This document shows, one piece after another, positions 50,551 to 60,860 of a stretch of DNA of 64,000 bases. Position 1 is the first letter of the stretch; each line of letters begins with the position of its first letter. Origin of the DNA: Brettanomyces bruxellensis (Eukaryota > Ascomycota > Pichiomycetes > Pichiales > Pichiaceae); assembly GCF_011074885.1 (NCBI RefSeq), contig NC_054688.1, positions 806,001 through 870,000 on the forward strand, in the 5' to 3' direction. The notes below the pieces were generated by a model. The model was not told the DNA's origin. It searched no databases and saw only the letters and a program-made list of their open reading frames with translations. A program made the translations under genes and the position numbers.

Positions 50551-51374
50551 TGTCAGATCCCATAAGCATCATTGGTAAAAATTCTTCCTGCCCAGCTTCA
50601 GATTTGAACAAGCAACAAGAAAAATAATACCATATTTTCCGGATAATTGTGCCGCCCCCTACCCTGTCTTTTCAGAATGCGAGATTCAGGCCTAAAAAGT
50701 AGTTATTTACACAGATCCGTTTTTTTTTCGGCCTTTACTATTCACAATCCTCCTCATCATCCCACGCCGTGCATTCGCAATTAATTTGACGCATCTCTTC
50801 TGACTGTGAGATTTTGTATACTGTGTTGTTGGGATGTTTATTCTCATTGAATTATAATAATCATTAAATGCCCCATTCGTCTTTTGCGGATATAAAACCG
50901 TCGAGCGGCGTCTAGTCTAATCGTCTTGTGAATGCTGTTGCCGAGACCAATAAAGTATGTTTTCTGCTTTTAATTTCGCAATTTACCTATTTGCGCAAAG
51001 CTAACGAACGTCCAGTATAAATTTTTCAGATACTCTTTTGATCCTCTACTTCCGCCGCAAGTGTATAATATAAATTAAATTGGATAAAATTTTAATATAT
51101 GGATTTATTTTACCCGATATCAAAAAGACGTCTAATGAAGCGGGTTAAAGCCGTTCTCAACAATAATATCTTTATGTTTGAAAATAGAACCGTCGCACAT
51201 TTATTTGATTTACATATCTTTCGTAGGCGATCAATTTTGAGTTCTAAATAACATGCACAAGTTGTTTGTGGTTTAGTCTTGGTTGAAACAGACTTTTCAT
51301 AGTCTTAGATTGTTAGACACGCACTGTAATAGTTTTTCTTCTCAGACCACTCGCTGCTAGAAATTTTTTTCCCC

Positions 51375-51587
51375 TTAGTAATGAAACCCACCAATACACA
51401 CTATCTCTATCCCGTATACACACCGCAAATTTTTGCCGCCTCAAGATTGACCCATTTGCGTCAATCGACGTAGAAATGTTTCCTGAAGTTCAAATGTCTG
51501 ATTTAATTTTTTTTTTTTACTTCTATATGTTTTGCTTCGCACCATTTCATTTTCTTCTTTAACTTTCCATTTCCCGAACATTAGTAA
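51375..51587 (+). promoter_or_regulatory. Two Yap1 response elements upstream of thioredoxin
   Basis: TTAGTAA occurs at 51375-51381 and 51581-51587, about 510 and 305 bp before the thioredoxin ATG at 51887. TTA(C/G)TAA is the Yap1 (AP-1-like) core, and TRX2 in S. cerevisiae is a classic Yap1 target under oxidative stress. Confidence 0.5.
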
Positions 51588-51886
51588 GACGCGTTCCAAG
51601 TTTTCGCCTCGCAACAAAACTTTTGACCAAAAGCACTAGGCCACAAGGCTTGCTTATGAAAAGATAAAATGAAAAAAAAAAAAAAAAATTATGGCTATTG
51701 CTTTATTGGGCATTAGAGGATTGTCGAATTTTTCCCCCTGCCTTCTCCACGTACGATGATTATCCAACCTGTGAGAACCGCTTGCATTTAATTCCTGTAA
51801 ATATATAAGAAACCGTTTGTCTTAAAGTTATTTTTTTGAGCGTAAACTCTTTTCTCTTTTAGTTCCAACGATTCTTCCCCTCTGTT

Positions 51887-52309
51887 ATGCTTAACTTTGT
51901 CCTACTAGTAGTCATCGTTTTTTTAATTAACAGATTCTTATCAGCAAAAGCTGCACAAACTTCGTCATCTGCATATAACATTAATCCAGAAATGTCCGCC
52001 GTCAAACAAATTACTTCTGAAGCTGAGTTCAAGGAAGCTATCTCCGCCTCCAATCTCGTCGTTGTCGACTTCTTTGCCACTTGGTGTGGACCTTGTAAGA
52101 TGCTCGCTCCAATGATCGAAAACTTTGCAAAGGAGTACACTTCCACCAACTTCTACAAGGTGGACGTTGACCAATTGCCAAATGTTGCTGCTTCTAACAG
52201 TGTTTCTTCGATGCCAACACTTTTGTTCTTCAAGAACGGTCAACTTCTTGGAACTGTCATTGGTGCTAACCCAGGTGCTGTCAAGCAGAATCTTGCCAAG
52301 TTGGCTTGA
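51887..52309 (+). CDS. Thioredoxin with two possible starts
   Basis: The long frame encodes 140 residues. The thioredoxin fold begins at an internal in-frame ATG (51992, residue 36) and from there is 105 residues, the usual cytosolic size. The active site is WCGPC (C67 and C70; C32 and C35 in the short form), with the cis-proline in SMPTL. The first 35 residues include a strongly hydrophobic stretch (about 3-18, LNFVLLVVIVFLINRF) and a short polar linker, like a signal anchor or atypical targeting sequence. The inner ATG has a good context (AGAA before ATG). One gene might therefore give a membrane-targeted or mitochondrial form and a cytosolic form; alternatively the upstream ATG is 5' UTR. 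Yap1-like sites lie upstream. Confidence 0.94.
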   Translation: MLNFVLLVVIVFLINRFLSAKAAQTSSSAYNINPEMSAVKQITSEAEFKEAISASNLVVVDFFATWCGPCKMLAPMIENFAKEYTSTNFYKVDVDQLPNVAASNSVSSMPTLLFFKNGQLLGTVIGANPGAVKQNLAKLA

Positions 52310-52675
52310 ATCAATTCGAGTGAATTGTGTCGTGTATGTATGATATCAGGGCGTTTCATGAATGGGATGCGAATTCGTATACAGCTGCAAGGAAATGATT
52401 CCGGTATTTGAATCACTTTGACTCTGGTGCTATCGCATTTGATTCTTGAGTACATTTCTTCGTTTGTTTGTTTTCGCAACGTCTTTGTACATCATATTTC
52501 TTAATATATTTCCGGTTTTACTGTTTGCGTTGTTGCTTTTTTGTAACTGTTGTACATGAAATCATCTTATAGTAATGATGAATTTCCACTCTATTTTACT
52601 GTATTTCTTGCTGCTCTTTTACATTTCTCAAATTTAATGTCAAATTGCTAGTCTATTCAAATACATGTATACTCC
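52310..52675. other. Convergent spacer between thioredoxin and NUG1
   Basis: About 370 bp of 3' flanks, T-rich on the plus strand. No gene. Confidence 0.65.
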
Positions 52676-54205
52676 TTAATTAAAGACATCGGCAAAGAGT
52701 CCGTCAAGATCGAATTCCTTAGACCATTGCGAAACAACCTCTTTCCTTTCTGTGTTCAGCACACTTTTGGACACTTCGTTATTCTCTTCGGTTGTGGTCT
52801 CAGTTAATGGCGGAATATTCCAGCCATGGAATTTGCCATCTCTCCAGTCATTCAAAACGACAACAGCCGCAGAAGAAAGATTTGGAATTCCGCCCTTGCC
52901 AAGTCGTCCGTGGGATCTAGCAATATATATTAGGACTTGCTTCACAAAGTCTAATAGACTGAGTGCCGGTAACGCCGGAAGATTGTAGTAATTCTTGAAT
53001 GAATCCGCCATCTCCGAATCATTTGACAACCGTTTTATCAACAATTTAACGGCACGCTCCGGGTCTTTGATCTCCTTCTTTGGAAGTGCATTCAAAAGAA
53101 CCAATTCCGACTCAAATTCACCCGTGGATTTCGAACCATCTCCTTTTTCTGGAAAGACAATACCTGGAGAATCCAATATCTTCAATTTATTATCCATCTT
53201 GATCTCCCGAATATTTCTCGTTATGCCAGCCTCGTTACCAACAGGACATAGCTTTCCAGATCTGCCACGTCTAGTGGTTAACGAGTTTATCACAGAAGAT
53301 TTACCCACGTTAGGAAATCCTATCACACCAACGGTAATAGACCGTTTTAAATTAGCCCTCTCCGCATATAGCTTGAGAGCTTCTAAAAGCTGTCCTGAGG
53401 TAGATGCCTGTGTTAACTTCTTGTTAAATGCACCAGAACCGTTTGTGCCAGTGCTTCCTTTAACTGGAACAGTAGGGAAGAATTTCTGGAGATATTGTAT
53501 CCAGTTCTTGAGAACTGGCTCTGGAACCAAGTCGACTTTGTTCAAAACAAAGATCAACCTCTTATCTGGATTGTTAAGTATGGCTTCTTCAACTTTTCGA
53601 GATCTTGTTGCTTCTGGATTACGTGAATCCAACACATATAGCACAACGTCGGCGGCATCAAGCACATTCTTGAACACTTTATCAAACTGCTTTCTGGATT
53701 GATCAACAGTTCTTCTGTTGCCCTTTAAATCTCCATTATCTTCAATTTCGTAGTCAATAACTTCGAAGCCTTCTGCATCCTCGTCCATTTTATCATCATC
53801 CTGTACCGTATTTCCTTCCTTTCCGTTCATCTCAAATTCATCAGCAGCTTTTTGAGCACTTTCCATAAGAGCAGCCATACTGTCCTGTTTAACTTCCTCT
53901 TCTATGTCTTCGTCATTCACCGTTTCACCATTACCAGCCATTTGTGCCCTCCGACTTCTTTTCTCCTCCCTCTTCCGCTCCAATTCTTCCTCTTTCTCTC
54001 TCTTCTTTTCCTCTATTTCCAAAAGTATCCGATCTTTATAAGGGAAGCTTGAAGGTATTCCAATATCTTTCGGACGTCTCGATTTCCATGTAGGATTCTT
54101 CTTTTCTAGCTTTCTCTCCTTTCTCCGATGAGCAGCAACCTTCTTCTTGATACCTTCCCTCATTCTTGTTGAAACTCTTTTTGATTTCTTTCTTTTCACT
54201 CTCAT
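52676..54205 (-). CDS. NUG1: Pre-60S GTPase Nug1
   Basis: The 509-residue protein starts with a very basic segment (MRVKRKKSKRVSTR, then GIKKKVAAHRRKERK), as in yeast Nug1 (520 residues). The GTPase is circularly permuted: the G4 NKVD (about 222) comes before the G1 loop GFPNVGKSS (about 298), then DSPGI (G3). The C-terminus has GRLGKGGIPNL and ends EFDLDGLF, both family features. Nug1 assists nucleolar and nuclear maturation and export of the large ribosomal subunit. The promoter carries PAC and RRPE motifs, the expected ribosome-biogenesis signature. Confidence 0.95.
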   Translation of the reverse strand: MRVKRKKSKRVSTRMREGIKKKVAAHRRKERKLEKKNPTWKSRRPKDIGIPSSFPYKDRILLEIEEKKREKEEELERKREEKRSRRAQMAGNGETVNDEDIEEEVKQDSMAALMESAQKAADEFEMNGKEGNTVQDDDKMDEDAEGFEVIDYEIEDNGDLKGNRRTVDQSRKQFDKVFKNVLDAADVVLYVLDSRNPEATRSRKVEEAILNNPDKRLIFVLNKVDLVPEPVLKNWIQYLQKFFPTVPVKGSTGTNGSGAFNKKLTQASTSGQLLEALKLYAERANLKRSITVGVIGFPNVGKSSVINSLTTRRGRSGKLCPVGNEAGITRNIREIKMDNKLKILDSPGIVFPEKGDGSKSTGEFESELVLLNALPKKEIKDPERAVKLLIKRLSNDSEMADSFKNYYNLPALPALSLLDFVKQVLIYIARSHGRLGKGGIPNLSSAAVVVLNDWRDGKFHGWNIPPLTETTTEENNEVSKSVLNTERKEVVSQWSKEFDLDGLFADVFN

Positions 54206-54940
54206 TTTTTATTTTATCTTGTTGTTCTTAATGTGAATGGCCTAAACAACAACTAAAAGTGGTCGTATGCTGATGACGATGAGGGAAGTTAAGTGATCAA
54301 AAAAGAGTGATCGAAACTTTTTTTTTTCAGATGAAAATTTTCATCACAATAGGAAGCTGATTTTTTTTTTGTTTTATTATCAATGAATTCACCTCATTCG
54401 ATATATATGTGGTATTTATTTAATGGGTAAGGTTATATAGTAGAACTCAACTTGCCAATTTAACTTTTCCGTATCAAGTATACCCTGAAATATACATTGC
54501 TTTCAAAAGTATTGAAAGGCAACTCTTTTCTAATTCTGAAACTACAAATACTTGTCGTTTTCTTCTTGTCCAACCTCTAGGTTCCTCATTGAAATAGATT
54601 CGTCGATCGTCGCATCACATTGTGTTACACCGCCTTATTTCATACCTACGAAAGGATCGTATTTTGACATGATAATTTCCCTTTTTGGTCTCTGTTCCTC
54701 TTCCATTTTAAAATTTCTGCTTGTCTTATGTTGTTCTTATGTTAGCTTTAAAATTAAATATCTGGTTCTTACCCAAGATTTTAGATTACGTTCTACAGTT
54801 TTTAAACTGAAACCGAAGCAAATAAATAATTCAAAAAAAAAGTATAAAAATTGCTCAAGATTTATTGTACTAAAGTCTGTTGTTAATTTTAAATAATGTT
54901 CACACTATATTTCATCCACTTGTTATCATTGTCATTGAAT
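54206..54940. other. Spacer between NUG1 and FRE
   Basis: About 730 bp. The left part is the NUG1 promoter (motifs listed separately); the right part is the 3' flank of the ferric reductase gene. A 114-codon plus-strand frame (54552-54896) has no recognisable content. Confidence 0.6.
54277..54343 (-). promoter_or_regulatory. PAC and RRPE elements of the NUG1 promoter
   Basis: CGATGAG (54277-54283) is the core of the PAC box, and the palindromic TGAAAATTTTCA (54332-54343) is the RRPE. They lie about 75 and 130 bp before the NUG1 ATG, in the order and spacing typical of ribosome-biogenesis genes (Dot6/Tod6 and Stb3 sites). Confidence 0.7.
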
Positions 54941-57052
54941 TTACCATACCTGTAGCTCGTCAAAAAGATCAAGTCTCTCTTTACTAGACTTAACCATAAT
55001 TGAAAATTCAGCTCTAATATTATCTTCCAATCTATCCGGACCGCATGATACAATTGCGCAAGAAGCTTCTCCGATATTCTCTTTTAAAAGATTTTTAATG
55101 TTGGGTCTTCCGTACTTTATATGAATGAAATCCACAGAATCATCAGGCTTTTGGTCGGATTCTGAATCGGATGATTTAAAATTCTTCGTGCATGTCAACT
55201 CTACTACTTTGCTTCTGTTTTTCGCCATTTCAGATGCATTTCCATGGGTCAAATAAAAATCTATTTCAACTGGCTGATTTCTTAATTGAGATATTAAATC
55301 ATGAATATAAGTTTCGAAGCCATCGAGATTTCTAATGATCCAAACAAATTTGATTCTAGTACAAGATAAATTTTGTTTCCCAAATTTTATTGCATAATCA
55401 ATGATCCCAGGTATTCCTGTACCTCCCGCTATAAGAAGTCCTTTTTTATAGTGATGAATAGGCGCTGTTTTACCATATGGGCCCTCAACACAAACATAAG
55501 TATCCAGAACACCTTCGGGCGATCTCATTAGCCTTTTCATGATATGAGATGTAATACCCCGTTTTGCCTTGATATAGCACAATATGTTCTCCTCGCTTTC
55601 TATGATTGTAAATGGATGATTCTGAAAAAATAAAAGAGGATCTTTAAAGTAGATGAATCCATACTGTCCAGGTGTACTGTGAAATGATTTTGGTTTGTTT
55701 ATAGTTATTTTAAACATGGTGTCATTAATCATTTCCACGTGTGCTTTCTTATATCCAAACCTAATCATCCGAACAATTCTAAATAGTCGATCAAAAACCC
55801 AAAGAGCACATGACACGATTATCCATTCACACCAGCCAAGTTCATGGCAGTGATACCAACACATGACAATAAATGCAACCACCATGATTATGTGAAAGTA
55901 TAAAAAGCATTCATACATATATCTTCTAAATGGATGGAGGGCAAATAAAATGATACCACCAGCAAGGCTGGTTGCAATAACACCACAAACAAAATACAAA
56001 CTCTGTAGATCAAGAGTATACTCGCCTTTCTCAAGAATAGTATAATAAATCGAGTGAATCAGCGCATCTAAAAACATCCAGGTAGCAATTATTTTGTGAT
56101 ACTGAATAAAATCAGAATACTTCTTTCCAGTCAAATATCCAAGGAAATTATTCCTTCCTGCAAAAATAATTAAAAGTGGAACCTTACCAAAAGCCAAAAT
56201 TCCAGATCTATCGGCAACAAATCTTTGCCAAGCACGTGTACTTGTCGTAAAAAGAGAAGCAGCCTCATCCTGATTATATGGAAGACTGTATATCACAATC
56301 TGAAAAATTGTAAATAACGATAGAATGATCGAATCCTGTCTGTTGGGAAGTAAAATACTTAAATACTTCCACCCAAATGGTCGTTGATAGTTTCCATTTG
56401 GGAAAAGTGCAGGAATGGTAATGAAACTTTTGATATGATTAACAAAGATATTATTATGATTCACATGGAGTCCAATTCTTTTCAATAAATTGAATACACT
56501 TGTAATTACAAGTACCAATGCAAAAAACAACCAATTTCCAATTGCATAATAAGTTGCATCATCCAGATTTTTATAAAATGCCTTATATCCATCGTATGTC
56601 GTAAAAGCTGATGTCATATTTGTATATGCAGGTAAGTATATTGGCATTGAAGTGTTCTTAATATCTTCTAATGAAAGATGTTTATTTGTCGCATTTTTGT
56701 GTTGATCCCTGAAATAGGTCCAGTCATGATGGAAGCTTGAATATTCTGCACAAGAAGAAGCTGCAACCAGATATATCTTCTTCATTTTTGCCTGGTCCGA
56801 ATTGGCAAGTTTATCACAACAGAGCATCATAGATCCCACACAAGGATCATATCCACACATGACATCATAATAAGCGGCATACTCAAGAGTGCTATTAGTA
56901 GCAAAGTCAAAAACTAAATAGCTCGTGACGGCACTGTCACACGACCAAAATTCAGGGCTACCATTGTTTAGCCTGAGCACCGTTTTCCAATTTGCATCCG
57001 CTTTAGCAACAGAAAGAAATGTAAGAAAGGATAATAATGTGGATATAATCAT
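54941..57052 (-). CDS. FRE-family ferric/cupric reductase
   Basis: The 703-residue protein has a signal peptide (about 1-19), an extracellular Cys-containing region, about seven membrane spans, and a cytosolic flavin reductase domain. Heme-ligand histidines are seen in HKIIATWMFLDALIH and in YFHIIMVVAFIVMCWYHCH. HPFTI (about 478) is the FAD site, GGTGIPG (about 542) the NADPH site, and CGPDRLED occurs near the C-terminus. It moves electrons from NADPH across the membrane to reduce Fe(III) or Cu(II) before uptake. The paralogue among Fre1-Fre7 cannot be told. The start is the ATG at 57052; ten more codons upstream open with TTG. Confidence 0.9.
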   Translation of the reverse strand: MIISTLLSFLTFLSVAKADANWKTVLRLNNGSPEFWSCDSAVTSYLVFDFATNSTLEYAAYYDVMCGYDPCVGSMMLCCDKLANSDQAKMKKIYLVAASSCAEYSSFHHDWTYFRDQHKNATNKHLSLEDIKNTSMPIYLPAYTNMTSAFTTYDGYKAFYKNLDDATYYAIGNWLFFALVLVITSVFNLLKRIGLHVNHNNIFVNHIKSFITIPALFPNGNYQRPFGWKYLSILLPNRQDSIILSLFTIFQIVIYSLPYNQDEAASLFTTSTRAWQRFVADRSGILAFGKVPLLIIFAGRNNFLGYLTGKKYSDFIQYHKIIATWMFLDALIHSIYYTILEKGEYTLDLQSLYFVCGVIATSLAGGIILFALHPFRRYMYECFLYFHIIMVVAFIVMCWYHCHELGWCEWIIVSCALWVFDRLFRIVRMIRFGYKKAHVEMINDTMFKITINKPKSFHSTPGQYGFIYFKDPLLFFQNHPFTIIESEENILCYIKAKRGITSHIMKRLMRSPEGVLDTYVCVEGPYGKTAPIHHYKKGLLIAGGTGIPGIIDYAIKFGKQNLSCTRIKFVWIIRNLDGFETYIHDLISQLRNQPVEIDFYLTHGNASEMAKNRSKVVELTCTKNFKSSDSESDQKPDDSVDFIHIKYGRPNIKNLLKENIGEASCAIVSCGPDRLEDNIRAEFSIMVKSSKERLDLFDELQVW

Positions 57053-58012
57053 TAAAATTATGCAACCAAGCTTCCTCAGCAATTGTAGCTATTTTATGAT
57101 ATTTGCAGTCTGTCATATCAGACTTCCATTATTTCAAATTAGCATGCCTTGTGTAACTTTGTACAGACAGACATACATATATATATATTTGAATGAACAT
57201 TTAAACTGCCACATAACCGAAACTGAAGTGAATTTTTCCATAAGATCAAAAATAGTCTTGTACATCAGAAAGAATGATAATTATTTGTCGTCGGATGAAA
57301 ATACTTTTGGAAGATTTTACAATGGTTGAAAAATTGATTAAAAAATGGCACAATATGATCCCTAATAATTGCCTTTTGTAGCTGGGAGTTTTCGGCATTA
57401 GTTGGTTATAGTCTAGGTTCACACAATTAAGTGCTCATGCATAAACAAAATTCCTCGAAGGGACATATCGGTGACAAAAGGATAATGCAAGTTTTATTTC
57501 AAAGTTCGGTTATACATAAAGGCCACCTCGGTTATATAACATAAATATTTCAATATATATATATGAAAGTCTGTTACATTTATTTTCTGTTATTATTAAG
57601 GACAATGGCATCAATACTTTAGTTCTCTAGTTATCATTGTTTTCGTGTAGTCATCATCTGAACCGACAGAAATACGCAGGGGTCAACCCTCAAAAGCAAA
57701 AGCTTGCCTTAAAAGAAACTTGAAAAGTTTTGTTAAAGTTTTACAGTCACACACAATCTGAGCCCCTCCCATCACTAGATCAATGAAATGTCCATTGAAA
57801 ATGCAAGCAAAAAAATTTTAAAGCATGCTATTGTATATAATCAATTACTCTAAATAAGTTCAGAGAAAAGAGCCAATTGGATATCAAGAACTTTAAATGG
57901 TGTGAGCAAAATAAGAAGCAACATGTAAAAGCTCTATTTTTTAATCCTATAATAATCCGTGGAAAAAAGTAAAATGATAATTGAAAATTATTTGCTCCCA
58001 GTAGTAAGCATA
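57053..58012. other. Spacer upstream of FRE
   Basis: About 960 bp, AT-rich. It holds the FRE promoter and the 3' flank of YND1. GATAA or GATAAT words occur (near 57274 and 57480), but I see no strong Aft1 (GCACCC) site and no gene. Confidence 0.55.
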
Positions 58013-60016
58013 TCACTTGTCAATGGTGCTCGCAAATCTTGGTAACCTTTTACCCATAAGATCATTTCCTATGGTGCCCGTTCTCAATGGAAAGTTGGAG
58101 AATGATTGTGAGTGTGGTAATTTAGGACGTGGATGCCCATTTGCTGGTATTCGAGAAGATGGAATATCTATTTTATTAAGCTCTTGAAGATTTGCAGTCG
58201 AGCGTGTTCTAAGTGTGTTACCTCTAGAGTTGAATGACGCATTTGATATTGAAGGATATCTACCCTCTTCTAAAGAATGAAGCTGATTATTATGAATATC
58301 CAATTCCTCATCAGAAAATCCTGCCAAATGATGGTATTTTCCTATAAGCCTCATTTTGATTTTCATCAACATGTTCCGCGACTTTCTCAAATATTTTAAA
58401 AGTATGTTTCGTGATTTCAGGCGATTGCCTATAAAAAAATATGCCGCTATGCAAGAAGTCATGAACACAAAGATAACCCACCAAGGGCCAATTCCAAAAA
58501 GTGACTCCCTATCTCTTTGCAATGTATCTTCGGATGCCTTTTTGGACCGTAATTCCTCTATCTTGTTCAAGCTTGGATACACTCCTACCTGCTCTGCGTA
58601 AGAATGAGCTTGAACCTGTGATGAGGCATATAATAAAATCTTTCCCAAGGTCCAGCTTAGATCAGCACCATCAATTGAATTAGCACTTTGAAATGAGGAG
58701 GATGACAATGATGACGATGATGATGATAATGAACTGGTATCTTCCTTTACATTATAATCCCCATCATCATTACCCTCAAGACCAATACGAGGAAGTCCAA
58801 ATCCTTCATGTAAAACGTTAACAATCCATGATGCTTTAAAGCATGAGTCTTTAAGTAAGGGAAGTCGCATATTAGGGCCATACTTTCCATCCTCAAATTT
58901 CTTTTCAACCGAGTCCCAGTCGGATTCGCAAAATCCTTGCAAGCTCTGCTCGAACTCCTTAAAGTTATATTCGCCAGCCATATGGAACACATCATTGGCT
59001 GTATACCAATACTCGCTAATGCCAACAAATTTATCTTTAGTAAAATCAATTTTAGGTGCAGAAACACCATTAAATAGGCAAGATGACTCCTTACAAGGCA
59101 AATGCTTTAAAAGAAGTGGATAAATGGTTCGGAGGCATTGTCTATAGTCTCCAGAACCTCTAATGTCATATGTAATCCCTTTCAACTCCTGCTGAATTGT
59201 AAGTCCCTTCTGTGAGCATGGATCCGATATATCGTAGGTAGAATCACCATCTTTGTCGTAATTAACACCTTCTGGGAGAGTCATAATAAGATTACGGAGA
59301 TGACGCCTGTGTGCCTCATTTGCACCAAATCCAAGCCATGTACTCACAAATATTGGCCACTCCTGTTTAGTCCCATCTATGTTTCGGAGTCTAACCATAT
59401 ATAGCTCCTTGATGTGCTTTTTACGTTCATCCTTGTCCGATGGAACAAATGCTATTTGTGTTGATGCCCCACCCATGTCCATAAATCCAAATGTTGACCC
59501 TGAGTCTATTCCCTTTTTATTGTCAAAGTTATCAAACTTCTTTTTCAAGTAATTAAGGGCGATCCACCCGTAAATTCCTTCTGTTTCGCCATCTATAACC
59601 TGAACATGATCTGTGCAAGAGTCCAGCTCAAAATCACTATGCTTTCTTACAGAATTGCAGACTTCTTTCAATATGGCACTTCTCTTTTTCTCCGGAAGTA
59701 GCCGCATTCCAGCTGTAGCCTGTATAAATATTGGAGTATCTCTTTGCTTTTCTATCGGCACTATCTTAGCTGCAAACTCCACCAATGGTTTCAAATGCTT
59801 TTTCCATATCTTACCTGGCTTATTTGCATATGCAGAAAGGCCTGGGTTTATTCGCATTCCCCATTCCTTTTTCTGCTCAATTTGAGGAACTGAATTCAAC
59901 AGTTCATTTGATGATTTGGAACTCGCAAGAGTTGAAGAAGGATCATCCCATCTAAATACCTGAAGTCTCGAACCCGATGATCCAGCATCCACTACTATTC
60001 CATAGTTTTGTCCCAT
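58013..60016 (-). CDS. YND1: Golgi apyrase Ynd1
   Basis: The 667-residue protein is a GDA1/CD39 nucleoside diphosphatase. Apyrase regions: VVDAGSSGSRL (8-18), QATAGMR, YGWIALNYL and MDMGGASTQIAF (about 175-186). The only clear membrane span is near the C-terminal third (about 505-525, WWVIFVFMTSCIAAYFFIG), followed by a basic cytosolic tail of about 140 residues, the topology of Ynd1 (630 residues) and not of Gda1, whose anchor is N-terminal. It hydrolyses GDP and UDP in the Golgi lumen so nucleotide-sugar import can continue. A Ser-rich run near residue 430 is encoded by a simple repeat. Confidence 0.92.
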   Translation of the reverse strand: MGQNYGIVVDAGSSGSRLQVFRWDDPSSTLASSKSSNELLNSVPQIEQKKEWGMRINPGLSAYANKPGKIWKKHLKPLVEFAAKIVPIEKQRDTPIFIQATAGMRLLPEKKRSAILKEVCNSVRKHSDFELDSCTDHVQVIDGETEGIYGWIALNYLKKKFDNFDNKKGIDSGSTFGFMDMGGASTQIAFVPSDKDERKKHIKELYMVRLRNIDGTKQEWPIFVSTWLGFGANEAHRRHLRNLIMTLPEGVNYDKDGDSTYDISDPCSQKGLTIQQELKGITYDIRGSGDYRQCLRTIYPLLLKHLPCKESSCLFNGVSAPKIDFTKDKFVGISEYWYTANDVFHMAGEYNFKEFEQSLQGFCESDWDSVEKKFEDGKYGPNMRLPLLKDSCFKASWIVNVLHEGFGLPRIGLEGNDDGDYNVKEDTSSLSSSSSSLSSSSFQSANSIDGADLSWTLGKILLYASSQVQAHSYAEQVGVYPSLNKIEELRSKKASEDTLQRDRESLFGIGPWWVIFVFMTSCIAAYFFIGNRLKSRNILLKYLRKSRNMLMKIKMRLIGKYHHLAGFSDEELDIHNNQLHSLEEGRYPSISNASFNSRGNTLRTRSTANLQELNKIDIPSSRIPANGHPRPKLPHSQSFSNFPLRTGTIGNDLMGKRLPRFASTIDK

Positions 60017-60317
60017 TGCAGACTTCCCTGTGGTATTCTGTATACCCTTCTTTGAGTTAGAAGAACTTTATCCGTCTAAAAGAATGAAAGGTAATAGATA
60101 ATGCAATCTAGTGCAATGATAATTTATTTTTTTTCCCCGTTAGTAGTCCGGTAAAAATGGTCATCCAACACATGTTTACCTCGGCCACCTTTTCATTTTT
60201 ATTTTTAATCTTTTTAATGCGATGTACGGATGTAAAAAACTACAGAAGCTTGTGATGTATTAAGAAAGAAAGTTGATGCAATATCAACGAAATCGTATTA
60301 GACTATTTAAACAAGTA
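60017..60317. other. Spacer between YND1 and TMA20
   Basis: About 300 bp, containing the YND1 promoter and the TMA20 3' flank. Nothing distinctive seen. Confidence 0.6.
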
Positions 60318-60860
60318 TCATTCGATCTCAAAATTCCACAATCCGTCTGCTAAGTAGTGTATAAGCTCGATACCCATACCCTTGTTAACTTTTTTAATCT
60401 CATCAGTGCTCATGAGTAATTTTCCAACTGCCAATGCGTTCTCCTTACCTTCAGCATAAACGGCAACTGTAGTTCCCTTTGCAATGTCCTCATCCGGAAG
60501 TTTGGCACCCTTAGATGTTAGGCCAGGGCACATAATGTTTGCACCCGAAAGAATGAATTTTATTGCACCACGATCAACTTGAACTCTGGGGAAGCATGAA
60601 GGATACATGTGAATGAGCTTCAAAGACGGAATTAATTCATCAAATTTCTGGTAAAAAAGAACCTCATCGTTTACAGCATATAAATTTATCTTATCCTCAC
60701 ATTTATACAAGACAACTGTACTTTTCTTTGGCATTAATATCTTAATGGATTCTTCGAGTTTGGGGTACTGATTCACCAGCTTTGTTCTTAATGCTCTTTG
60801 AACAGACGACTTCACGTTCGTCTGTGTGTGCACGTCATCTTTCGTAAACTTCTTAAACAT
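60318..60860 (-). CDS. TMA20: Ribosome-associated PUA protein Tma20 (MCT-1)
   Basis: The 180-residue protein matches Tma20 across its length: MFKKFTKDDVHTQ at the start, FDELIPSLKLIHMYP, VDRGAIKFILSGANIMCPG and ELIHYLADGLWNFEIE at the end. It has an N-terminal pre-PUA domain (about 1-90) and a PUA RNA-binding domain (about 92-170). With Tma22 it helps recycle 40S subunits after termination. The S. cerevisiae gene has an intron near the start; here the coding sequence is continuous. Confidence 0.96.
   Translation of the reverse strand: MFKKFTKDDVHTQTNVKSSVQRALRTKLVNQYPKLEESIKILMPKKSTVVLYKCEDKINLYAVNDEVLFYQKFDELIPSLKLIHMYPSCFPRVQVDRGAIKFILSGANIMCPGLTSKGAKLPDEDIAKGTTVAVYAEGKENALAVGKLLMSTDEIKKVNKGMGIELIHYLADGLWNFEIE

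Larger units (their letters stand above)
49293..51886. other. 2.6 kb gene-free stretch upstream of thioredoxin and PSR
   Basis: The longest stretch without a gene. Only short frames (60-76 codons) occur and none is recognisable. I found no tRNA boxes. It contains a GC-rich palindrome (50535-50550), a CCCCT stress core near 50657, the Yap1-like sites listed separately, T/A runs near 51510 and 51673, and TATATAAG near 51803. A long thioredoxin promoter, an unannotated non-coding RNA or an origin are all possible. Confidence 0.5.
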
